A stretch of 9,412 bases of DNA from Candidatus Bathyarchaeota archaeon (GTDB lineage: Archaea > Thermoproteota > Bathyarchaeia > Bathyarchaeales > Bathyarchaeaceae). This document shows, piece by piece, positions 1 through 5,404 of the stretch; the first letter of the stretch is position 1, and each line of letters opens with the position of its first letter. The translations under genes were made by a program, and so were the position numbers. The DNA lies in NCBI GenBank assembly GCA_003662715.1, contig QMYO01000045.1:1-9412 (forward strand), in the 5' to 3' direction. Below the pieces are notes generated by a model, which did not search any database, had not been told where the DNA came from, and was given only the letters and a program-made list of their open reading frames with translations.

Positions 1-387
1 AAATATTTCGTAAACAGAATCAAAGAGAAACTGGGCATCGACTATGCGTACGCCAACAAACTTGTGATTAAGGATGGTAAATTGACGGGTGAGGTGGAAG
101 AGCCCATAATTGACAGCGAACGGAAAGGCGAACTGATTCGTGAGTTGGCTAAGAAAGAAAACCTGCTTTTAGAAGAAATCGTTGCGGTTGGAGACGGCGC
201 CAACGACCGATTCATGCTTCAAAGTTCAGGTTTGGGAATAGCGCTTAACGCCAAAGACATCCTTAAAAAAGTGGCTAATGGCGTATTAACGAAGGAAAAC
301 CTAACAGGCTTCCTATACTGTCTAGGGACTCCGGAAAAGAAACTTAGAGAAGTCGTCTCTAAAAGCTCTAAGAAAGAGGCTGCTTAG
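1..387 (+). CDS. serB: Phosphoserine phosphatase SerB, C-terminal part (5' end outside the window)
   Basis: The reading frame is open from the first base and stops with TAG at 385-387, so the gene begins upstream. The visible 128 residues match the C-terminal half of SerB, a cytoplasmic HAD-superfamily phosphatase that releases serine from O-phosphoserine in the last step of the phosphorylated serine pathway. HAD motif III is likely the lysine in 'ERKGEL' (codon 42). Motif IV is clear as 'VAVGDGAND' (GDGAND at codons 64-69), followed by the 'GLGIALNAK' strand usual in SerB. The motif I aspartates and the cap domain lie outside the window. After GDGAND the usual 'LPM' is 'RFM', a mild deviation. 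The C-terminus is a short Lys/Ser-rich tail. The last 20 bases overlap the 3' end of the oppositely oriented phosphoglycerate mutase gene. A related HAD phosphatase cannot be excluded without the N-terminus, but the fit to SerB is good. Confidence 0.88.
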   Translation, partial: KYFVNRIKEKLGIDYAYANKLVIKDGKLTGEVEEPIIDSERKGELIRELAKKENLLLEEIVAVGDGANDRFMLQSSGLGIALNAKDILKKVANGVLTKENLTGFLYCLGTPEKKLREVVSKSSKKEAA

Positions 388-1591
388 CCCCCATGAACAG
401 TGACATGAATAGTTCTCCCCTTTCTAAAAATCCGAAGCCGCCTTTTCTCGCTGACTCTTCATCAAAACGTTTCACATCATCCGCCTTGATGAGTGGAGAG
501 CATATGGTAAATGGAACAGGGTCTCTTGTATGGGTTTTAACTTTTATCGGTGTGGCGTGGTCTGGCAAAACTGCGATTGTGCACTCTTGGTCTAAACCTT
601 CCATTAGTCTTCCAATCAGTCGTTTATCTAAATCCTCTATTGTCCTAATCTTTTGTTCGTAGTCTCCGAAGTGACCAGCCTCGTCTGGAGCCTCCACATG
701 AATCAAAACCATATCATAACTTTTCAGAGCATCAAGCGCATAGTCAGCTTTTCCTTCATAGTTTGTATCATAAAATCCTGTGGCGCCTGGAACATTTATG
801 ACTTTCATTCCAGCGTATATTCCTACACCCTTAACTACGTCAACAGCTGATATGACTGCGCCACTTATGCCATACCTTTCCTGCAATGTTGGCATGTTCA
901 GCTTCTTGCCTTGACCCCAAGGCCAAATCATGTTTCCAGGTCTCTTGCCGCGGCTAACCCTGCTAACATTTACTGGGTGATTTTGTAGAATCTTTTTTGA
1001 CCTCAAAATCATCTTGTTTAATATGGTAACGGTGAATTCCGCCTTTGATGTTTTGGCTTTCGGTAAAGTCTCAGATATTTTAACGCCAATAGCATCGTGG
1101 GGTGGTGTACACGAAACTTCATCTGAGTATGGTCCGTTCCTAAAAATCAATAGATGTCTGTAGCTGACGCCAGCGTAGAAATCGATTTCGTTCGGTTTTC
1201 CAAGTTCAGCTCCTACATGTTTTATTAGTTCGCTAGCCTCTTCGCTTGTTATGTGGTCAGCAGAATAGTCAACTAGAACATTATTTTCCTCTGTGATTAG
1301 GTTGCATCTGAAAGCTATGTCATTCTTGCCTAGTTGGATGCCTCTGCTGGCTGCTTCTAGTGGTCCTCTACCAGTATACCATTTTTTAGGATTGTATCCT
1401 AGAATAGAAAGGTTTGCAATGTCAGAGCCAGCTCCCATGTCTTCTGGAATCGTTTTTAATGTTCCGCTGCGTCCCTTAGCTGCAAGTTCGTCCATATGGG
1501 GTTTATCAGCAACCTGTAGAGGGGTTTTTCCGTTTAGGGCGTCAACTGGGTAGTCAGCCATTCCGTCGCCGATTATGAGTAGATACTTCAT
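368..1591 (-). CDS. apgM: 2,3-bisphosphoglycerate-independent phosphoglycerate mutase, archaeal type
   Basis: This 407-residue protein interconverts 3-phosphoglycerate and 2-phosphoglycerate in glycolysis/gluconeogenesis, in the cytoplasm, using two metal ions and a phosphoserine intermediate. It belongs to the alkaline phosphatase superfamily and its length is normal for the archaeal form. Visible catalytic elements are 'IGDGMAD' with metal ligand D9; 'MGAGSDIANLSILGY' with the nucleophile serine S56; 'APDEAGH' with D303 and H307; 'LPDHATP' with D344 and H345; and 'HTRDPVPF' with H354. These correspond to the two metal sites of the bacterial enzyme. The ATG start is supported by a GGTGA Shine-Dalgarno five bases upstream and by the family-typical N-terminus. 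It lies 50 bases after the SHMT-like gene on the same strand, so the two are probably co-transcribed. Its 3' end overlaps serB, which draws on the same 3-phosphoglycerate pool. Confidence 0.95.
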   Translation of the reverse strand: MKYLLIIGDGMADYPVDALNGKTPLQVADKPHMDELAAKGRSGTLKTIPEDMGAGSDIANLSILGYNPKKWYTGRGPLEAASRGIQLGKNDIAFRCNLITEENNVLVDYSADHITSEEASELIKHVGAELGKPNEIDFYAGVSYRHLLIFRNGPYSDEVSCTPPHDAIGVKISETLPKAKTSKAEFTVTILNKMILRSKKILQNHPVNVSRVSRGKRPGNMIWPWGQGKKLNMPTLQERYGISGAVISAVDVVKGVGIYAGMKVINVPGATGFYDTNYEGKADYALDALKSYDMVLIHVEAPDEAGHFGDYEQKIRTIEDLDKRLIGRLMEGLDQECTIAVLPDHATPIKVKTHTRDPVPFTICSPLIKADDVKRFDEESARKGGFGFLERGELFMSLFMGAKQPLS

Positions 1592-1596
1592 CTAAG

Positions 1597-1601
1597 TCAC
1601 C
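1597..1601 (-). promoter_or_regulatory. Shine-Dalgarno of apgM
   Basis: Read on the minus strand this is GGTGA, complementary to the archaeal 16S rRNA 3' end, five bases before the ATG at 1591. It supports the chosen start and independent ribosome loading inside a probable glyA-apgM transcript. Confidence 0.6.
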
Positions 1602-1641
1602 GAGAAGCCTTTTTTCAATGGAAGTTAAAACATGGGAGGTT

Positions 1642-2985
1642 CTAGCATTGTCTTTTTGCATATTTAACTATTTCATCTATGCTTTGAAATCCATACTTAA
1701 TTTGTTTAAAGCTTTGTCTCAGCGCCATCGTGTCTTCTCTCACCTTTTGTGGCGGTCTCTTTCCCTTTATCACATCCACCATTAAGTCGCATAAATGTTT
1801 GATGTCGCTCTCTTTAAACCCTCTTCTAGTCACGTCTTGGAACCCGATTCGGAGCCCTGAAGGGTTTTCCTTGTCCTTTTGATTATCATATGGCAGTAAG
1901 TTCTTGTTAACAATAATGTTTGCTTCTTCAAGGTTTTCAGCCACCTTTTTGCCGCCACCGTACTCTCGAACATCCACAGCAATTTGATGCGATTTTGTGA
2001 ACCCATTTTTCTCTCCTAAAACCTTCACTCCATTTTCAAAAAGATATTCACCTGCAACTTTTGCGTTTTTGACTGTTTGTTTTGCATATTCTATACCGAA
2101 CACTTTCATTTCCAGCGCAGTTAATCCCATGGCTGGTAGTCTTGCCAAGTGAGTGTTTGATGTGGTTAACGGAAAAATGGAGCGTTGAACACTTTTTATT
2201 CCCATCTCCATTCTTTTGCCTTCAAGATTTGCAAGGACCACTCCTCCTTGGGGTCCTGGAAACGTTTTGTGAGTTGAAGCAGTTATGAAGTCTGCTCCTT
2301 CTTTGAGGGGGTCTTGAAATTGTCCGCCAGCTATTAGTCCTAGGACGTGTGCGCCATCATAAACGGTGTAGGCGCCCACTTCCCTAGCAACCTCATGCAA
2401 TTCCTTTACTGGGTGAGGAAACAGAAATAGACTTCCACCAAACGTTACTATACCCGGCTTCACCTTTCTTATCACTTCCGCCGACTTATCGGGGTCAATG
2501 TTCATTTCCTCTATATCGTAGACGTGGTTTATCGTTTCTAAGCCTATAACTTCTCCTGCGAGACCCGTGTAGTCGTGGGAAATGTGGGCTCCAGCGCTGA
2601 GGGGGGCAACAACCATTCTGTCTCTTTTTGTGGCTGTGGACAAGCCTTTGAATGTGGCTAGGTTTGCGTGTGTGCCAGAAACCAGTCTCACGTCAACCCA
2701 GTTGCAGTTGAATAAGTCTTTCATGAGGTCAGCTGTGCAGTTTTCAATTTTTGTGATGTATCTTTGTCCCTGATAATATCTTATTTTGACATGTCCTTCT
2801 AGGTCGTTGTTGCCTTCGGCGTATCTGGATTCTAGGTCTTGAGTTAGTCTTAGCATTTCCTTTACTGCTGGGGATTTTAGTCCTTCGCTGGCTATTAGGT
2901 TGATGCATTCGGTGTCTCTGTATTTTTCATGTTTTCTGCTGGCGTCAATCAGTCTCAGGGCTGTTTCGAATAGGTTTTGTTTCAT
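1642..2985 (-). CDS. glyA: Divergent serine hydroxymethyltransferase (glycine hydroxymethyltransferase family)
   Basis: A PLP-dependent fold-type I enzyme of the SHMT family; the expected reaction is serine plus a tetrahydropterin C1 carrier to glycine plus the methylene-pterin. I start at the ATG at 2985 (447 residues); a TTG at 3000 would add five residues, but neither has a clear Shine-Dalgarno. Residues below are numbered from the ATG. Catalytic features are kept: 'INLIASEG' near the N-terminus, 'YAEG' with E57, tandem tyrosines Y70-Y71, 'YDGAH' with D210 and H213, the PLP lysine K240 in 'STHKTFPGPQGG', and carboxylate-binding R379 in 'SGLRIG' followed by 'VTRRGF'. Two deviations from ordinary GlyA stand out: the 'YPGKRYYGG' loop is replaced by a longer 'NNDLEGHVKIRYYQGQRY', and the usual 'SG[ST]QAN' is 'SGTHAN'. 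A related aldolase or transaldolase activity is therefore possible. It sits between tiaS and apgM and near serB, which fits serine/glycine metabolism. Confidence 0.85.
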   Translation of the reverse strand: MKQNLFETALRLIDASRKHEKYRDTECINLIASEGLKSPAVKEMLRLTQDLESRYAEGNNDLEGHVKIRYYQGQRYITKIENCTADLMKDLFNCNWVDVRLVSGTHANLATFKGLSTATKRDRMVVAPLSAGAHISHDYTGLAGEVIGLETINHVYDIEEMNIDPDKSAEVIRKVKPGIVTFGGSLFLFPHPVKELHEVAREVGAYTVYDGAHVLGLIAGGQFQDPLKEGADFITASTHKTFPGPQGGVVLANLEGKRMEMGIKSVQRSIFPLTTSNTHLARLPAMGLTALEMKVFGIEYAKQTVKNAKVAGEYLFENGVKVLGEKNGFTKSHQIAVDVREYGGGKKVAENLEEANIIVNKNLLPYDNQKDKENPSGLRIGFQDVTRRGFKESDIKHLCDLMVDVIKGKRPPQKVREDTMALRQSFKQIKYGFQSIDEIVKYAKRQC

Positions 2986-3055
2986 TGAGCTTAATCCCAA
3001 CCGTTGATTTGATGATTTAGAATCTGAAGAATGCTTTATCTTTTTCCCTCTAAAC

Positions 3056-3068
3056 GTTTTGTCAAAAC
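3056..3068. repeat. 13-base hyphenated palindrome in the tiaS-glyA gap
   Basis: GTTTTG-T-CAAAAC is a perfect 6-1-6 inverted repeat between the tiaS stop and the glyA start. A loop of one base makes it a poor RNA hairpin, so if it has a role a dimeric regulator site is more likely than a terminator. About ten bases closer to glyA, on the minus strand, is a weak TATA-like AAGATAAAG (about 3037-3047). Function is inference only. Confidence 0.3.
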
Positions 3069-3085
3069 ATTTTTACCTATATGCC

Positions 3086-4417
3086 CTAAGGAAAGTGCCA
3101 ATTCTTAATCATCCTTTCGGGTGCGCCAGTCTTTTCTTTCCCATATCGAAGAAACGGCTTAGTTAAGTGTCTCTGAGACCTAGGAGACGTTATGTAAAGC
3201 TGTTCCTTCAAAAAACGCTTATCCTCCATCCTAATCTTCTCCAAGTTTCGGGAACGAAAACCACATTTCTTACATCGGAATCCTTTCCTCTCCCCCATAG
3301 ACTTCATCCGTCTTCCACACTGAGGACACTTAGGGTTGTGAAAGACAATTTTTGGAGCCAACTTTAGAACCCGCATTTTTTCAAGATTGATAGTGATTGG
3401 ATGCTTCGGTGACGCTGGACGAACACCTCCATAGACTTCAACATGGTCTCCTACAAGCAGTTTTACAACAGCCTTTCGAAGAGCTCCCGTAGGCTCATAC
3501 GCTGCACAGTCTACTTGCCCGCTTTCATCCTTTATAGAGAAGATGACATGTCTCCTCGGAATGATGTGCGGCTTCGTGTTCACAATTCCCTGCACAATCA
3601 CTGGATTGAAGGGCTGTATCTCCTGAATGGTGCTGATTTTCCTCAAATGTGCGTCTGTTCCATGATTTGTGCGGAAGATGACCCATCGCTCAATGTCTTC
3701 CTCAGAACGAACAGTATCGTGGGCTAGTTTAACGGCTTCTGCCTTCTCCCCTCTTATACCATATAGAATCGGGTCGGGTCCTCTAGGAGTGATGAGGACT
3801 CGTTTTTTCTCATGGTCAAAGTTGTTGAAGGTGTAAGGCGAAGTTTTCTCATCCATCTCCACAACAGATGAAGCTTGAATTCTTCTTGGTGTTCCACGAT
3901 TTTGGAGGGTTCGATAAGCTATAACCTCATAGGTGTGGTCGCCTTCCAGGGTTTCGCCGATTGCAGCTAATCCTCCTATGATGCCTCTTCCTTTTTTGAA
4001 GCCCACCGCCTCTGCCTTAAACGTTTTAATGAGTTTAACTGCTTTTTCCTTTTTTACGATGCCTTGTATAGCCTGTTTAGCGAAGACTTTAAGCTCATCT
4101 GGTATCTGGTTATGGAAGAGGAAGACGGCGCCAGGGTCTGTGCCATCATAGTCAAGGTCAGAGTTTTTCTCAACCTCGTCAACCACCATTTCCATAATTT
4201 CTTCGATGAGGTCTTCATCACATTGTATTCTTAGGCATAAGGCACCGTTGCCACGGGTCTTCCAAGGAACGTTGGGGTTAAGTCGAATTAGGTTGGGGTA
4301 GTCGATGAAGGAAACGTCTAGTTTGCACAGTTTTTCCACTAGTAGCGCTGCTATGTAGGTTGTGCATCCCATTCTCGGCGAGTCGGTGTCGTCAAATCCG
4401 ATGTGCATTGTAATCAT
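3086..4417 (-). CDS. tiaS: tRNA(Ile2) 2-agmatinylcytidine (agmatidine) synthetase TiaS
   Basis: TiaS joins agmatine to C2 of cytidine-34 in the CAU anticodon of archaeal tRNA-Ile2, using ATP, so that the tRNA reads AUA and not AUG. Domains from the ATG at 4417 (443 residues): an N-terminal kinase-like region with 'GFDDTDS' (9-13 for DDTDS) and 'GCTTY', where T19 aligns with the threonine reported to be autophosphorylated in the Archaeoglobus enzyme; a ferredoxin-like middle with 'GIIGGLAAIG' (145-154); 'TPRGPDPILYGIRGE' (about 210-224); an OB-fold for tRNA binding (about 273-354); and a C-terminal zinc ribbon with C364, C367, C382 and C385. Length is about normal for the family. The frame stays open upstream to a TTG at 4444, and a second ATG at 4408 is equally possible; none has a good Shine-Dalgarno. 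It is the first gene of the tiaS-glyA-apgM series, with about 100 bases before glyA. Confidence 0.95.
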   Translation of the reverse strand: MITMHIGFDDTDSPRMGCTTYIAALLVEKLCKLDVSFIDYPNLIRLNPNVPWKTRGNGALCLRIQCDEDLIEEIMEMVVDEVEKNSDLDYDGTDPGAVFLFHNQIPDELKVFAKQAIQGIVKKEKAVKLIKTFKAEAVGFKKGRGIIGGLAAIGETLEGDHTYEVIAYRTLQNRGTPRRIQASSVVEMDEKTSPYTFNNFDHEKKRVLITPRGPDPILYGIRGEKAEAVKLAHDTVRSEEDIERWVIFRTNHGTDAHLRKISTIQEIQPFNPVIVQGIVNTKPHIIPRRHVIFSIKDESGQVDCAAYEPTGALRKAVVKLLVGDHVEVYGGVRPASPKHPITINLEKMRVLKLAPKIVFHNPKCPQCGRRMKSMGERKGFRCKKCGFRSRNLEKIRMEDKRFLKEQLYITSPRSQRHLTKPFLRYGKEKTGAPERMIKNWHFP

Positions 4418-4469
4418 GGGGTTTCCGCTCTTAACTATTATCAAAGAAACGTGTCATCATGAATAAGAA

Positions 4470-4482
4470 CTTTAATCTATCG
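4470..4482 (-). promoter_or_regulatory. Possible TATA-like box for tiaS
   Basis: On the minus strand the sequence reads GATAGATTAAAG. Transcription starting about 26 bases downstream would give a leader of roughly 30 bases before the ATG at 4417. The match to an archaeal TATA box is weak. The T-rich end of the preceding gene just upstream makes a separate tiaS promoter plausible. Confidence 0.25.
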
Positions 4483-4557
4483 CTGTGTTTGAGTGAAGGT
4501 TTGGTTTGATAGAACTACTTATGACATAACTGTTGCTAGCAAACTCTGTGGGTCTCG

Positions 4558-4573
4558 AATAAAAAAGAGAGAA
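4558..4573 (-). terminator. T-rich terminator after the RAM-domain gene
   Basis: On the minus strand the sequence reads TCTCTCTTTTTTATTC, starting about a dozen bases after the TAA at 4587-4585. Runs of T on the coding strand are enough for intrinsic termination in many archaea, and no stem is needed. It suggests that the small RAM-domain gene is transcribed alone. Confidence 0.45.
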
Positions 4574-4584
4574 TATGGAGTGGG

Positions 4585-4821
4585 TTATGTGCCCTCAACC
4601 ACAATCATAGTTAAGGAGGACCGAACCTTGTTTAACCGCCGAATATGCCAAGTTACGATGTCTTTAAGCTTATCCATAGTATCCGCTTTAATCTTCGCCA
4701 CTATGTCGTAAACGCCATAAACAATGTAGGCTTCTTCAACTCCTTCAACTTCCTGTAACCCTTTTAGAACATCCTCCTCTGAGCCAATCTCTGCATTAAT
4801 TAGAACGAAAGCCACAGGCAT
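4585..4821 (-). CDS. Stand-alone Lrp/AsnC ligand-binding (RAM) domain protein
   Basis: This 78-residue protein is entirely one RAM (AsnC_trans_reg) domain with a beta-alpha-beta-beta-alpha-beta ferredoxin-like pattern: strand 'VAFVLINAE', helix 'SEEDVLKGLQEV', 'VEEAYIVYGVYDIVAKI', helix 'TMDKLKDIVTWHIRRL', then 'VRSSLTMIVV'. The 'GVYDIVAKI' turn is the typical ligand-site segment of the family. There is no helix-turn-helix, so it cannot bind DNA by itself like Lrp. Such single-domain proteins are common in archaea and form oligomers that sense amino acids or other effectors; their partners are mostly unknown. The start is well supported by GGAGATGAT just upstream. Being next to serine/glycine genes could hint at amino-acid sensing, but a T-rich stretch separates it from tiaS, so that link is only inference. 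Confidence 0.88.
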   Translation of the reverse strand: MPVAFVLINAEIGSEEDVLKGLQEVEGVEEAYIVYGVYDIVAKIKADTMDKLKDIVTWHIRRLNKVRSSLTMIVVEGT

Positions 4822-4824
4822 TCA

Positions 4825-4833
4825 ATCATCTCC
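4825..4833 (-). promoter_or_regulatory. Strong Shine-Dalgarno of the RAM-domain gene
   Basis: GGAGATGAT on the minus strand differs by one base from the full archaeal consensus GGAGGTGAT. Eight bases lie between GGAG and the ATG at 4821. It fixes this start and is the best ribosome binding site in the window. Confidence 0.8.
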
Positions 4834-4859
4834 TTTGGCTTTATCATTAGTTTGTTACC

Positions 4860-4871
4860 CTAAATAATTTT
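4860..4871 (-). promoter_or_regulatory. Probable TATA box of the RAM-domain gene
   Basis: On the minus strand the sequence is AAAATTATTTAG. A transcription start 25-27 bases downstream would fall near 4840, giving a short leader that just includes the Shine-Dalgarno. This spacing is typical of archaeal promoters with short leaders. Confidence 0.45.
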
Positions 4872-4894
4872 CTATACTCGATTTTCAGTCTCTT

Positions 4895-5010
4895 CTATTT
4901 CCGCTTGGGATAGATATGTGCTTCATCAAAATCATTAATCAGTTCAGCACCGCCTCGCTTAGGGCATAAGCCTCCTTAACTGTTTTTCCGATAATCTCGT
5001 TGTAAATTTG
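4895..5010 (-). pseudogene. Possible decayed coding remnant in the divergent spacer
   Basis: In the 283-base spacer between the RAM gene and the coiled-coil gene, two minus-strand frames read like protein over a short distance. One gives 'IYNEIIGKTVKEAYALSEAVLN' piecewise (about 5010-4939) and then a TGA. The frame shifted by two continues past it as 'GAELINDFDEAHIYPKRK' up to TAG at 4895. Neither has a start codon. Together they could be the C-terminal end of a lost gene broken by a frameshift. The segments are short and the family is not recognised, so chance is a real alternative. Confidence 0.22.
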
Positions 5011-5067
5011 TTACCGTGTAACTTGGCGTGCTGTAGGGAAGTGTAGTTCTGTTGAGCATAAGTACGA

Positions 5068-5086
5068 TAATATTTATTAAATATTA
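5068..5086 (+). promoter_or_regulatory. Promoter with AT palindrome before the small coiled-coil gene
   Basis: TAATATTTA-T-TAAATATTA is a perfect 9-1-9 inverted repeat and contains the TATA-like TTTATTAAA at 5073-5081. About 26 bases downstream of the box centre is 5104, almost exactly the GTG at 5105, which suggests a leaderless or near-leaderless transcript. The palindrome may simply reflect AT richness or may also be an operator. Confidence 0.5.
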
Positions 5087-5104
5087 CTATATAATATATA
5101 TTGC

Positions 5105-5332
5105 GTGTCCGCGATGAATTACGTACTCAAAAATGAAAACGAGAAGTTTCAAGACCTAAAAACCGAATTGGAGAACAGAATAGCCTTTGTTGAGGCGGAA
5201 CAAAGGGCTTTGGAAGAAGAGATTAAAGTCATTAGGCAAAAAATGGCGATTCAGGAGTTATTGAAATCGGTGAGGAGAAGGCGAGATGAGCTTGCGGGTC
5301 TTCCTATTCAAAGGGCGAAGCAGGAAGAATAG
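5105..5332 (+). CDS. Small charged coiled-coil protein, function unknown
   Basis: I do not recognise the family. The product is 75 residues from GTG 5105, or 72 from ATG 5114; promoter spacing fits the GTG as a leaderless start, and there is no Shine-Dalgarno. It is nearly all helix, rich in Glu, Lys and Arg. A heptad-like region runs from about residue 14 to 65 ('LKTELENRIAFVEAEQRALEEEI'), then a basic cluster 'VRRRRDEL' and a short charged tail. No signal peptide, membrane segment, cysteine or enzyme motif is visible. It looks like a dimerising helical adaptor or a small nucleic-acid-associated protein, but that is inference. It lies 72 bases before the membrane-anchored coiled-coil/helix-hairpin-helix gene on the same strand, so the two may work together. 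Confidence 0.7.
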   Translation: MSAMNYVLKNENEKFQDLKTELENRIAFVEAEQRALEEEIKVIRQKMAIQELLKSVRRRRDELAGLPIQRAKQEE

Positions 5333-5380
5333 ATGAGAAATCTAAATGTGCATGGTATGCAGAATCTGAAACTAACAAGA

Positions 5381-5400
5381 CGCTAAAATACATAAATAAC
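5381..5400 (+). promoter_or_regulatory. TATA-like sequence before the membrane coiled-coil gene
   Basis: CTAAAATACATAAATAACCT contains TATA-like ATAAATAA only about ten bases before the ATG at 5405. Normal archaeal spacing would place the transcription start near 5411-5420, inside the annotated gene. Either the box is not used, or the real start is the ATG at 5438 (codon 12), or the gene is read through from the small gene upstream. Confidence 0.3.
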
Positions 5401-5404
5401 CTTA

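Noticed and set aside
393..850. Two plus-strand frames (89 and 65 codons) antisense to apgM
   Set aside because: They lie fully within apgM, which has complete catalytic motifs on the other strand.
2986..3000. TTG start for the SHMT-like gene
   Set aside because: The ATG at 2985 is only five codons in, and the extra residues match nothing conserved.
4533..4542. Perfect 10-base palindrome TTGCTAGCAA between the RAM gene and tiaS
   Set aside because: Palindromes of this length are expected several times by chance in a window of this size, and it has no clear position relative to a promoter.
4540..4560. GGTCTCGAAT resembling a tRNA T-arm
   Set aside because: No paired T-stem, acceptor stem or anticodon arm can be built around it on either strand.
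4493..4711. 72-codon plus-strand frame across the RAM gene and its downstream gap
   Set aside because: It starts at a GTG with no Shine-Dalgarno and is mostly antisense to the well-supported RAM-domain gene; the product has no recognisable feature.
4880..4935. C/D-box-like sRNA on the minus strand (TTGATGA ... CTGA about 45 bases apart)
   Set aside because: The C box lacks the purine at its first position, no internal D'/C' pair or terminal stem is visible, and the stretch overlaps the coding-like remnant.
5335..5370. TGCAT-GGT-ATGCA small inverted repeat after the small coiled-coil gene
   Set aside because: Five-base arms without a T run; too weak for a terminator call.
5333..5386. 17-codon frame starting right after the small coiled-coil gene
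   Set aside because: Too short, no ribosome binding site and no recognisable peptide; probably chance.
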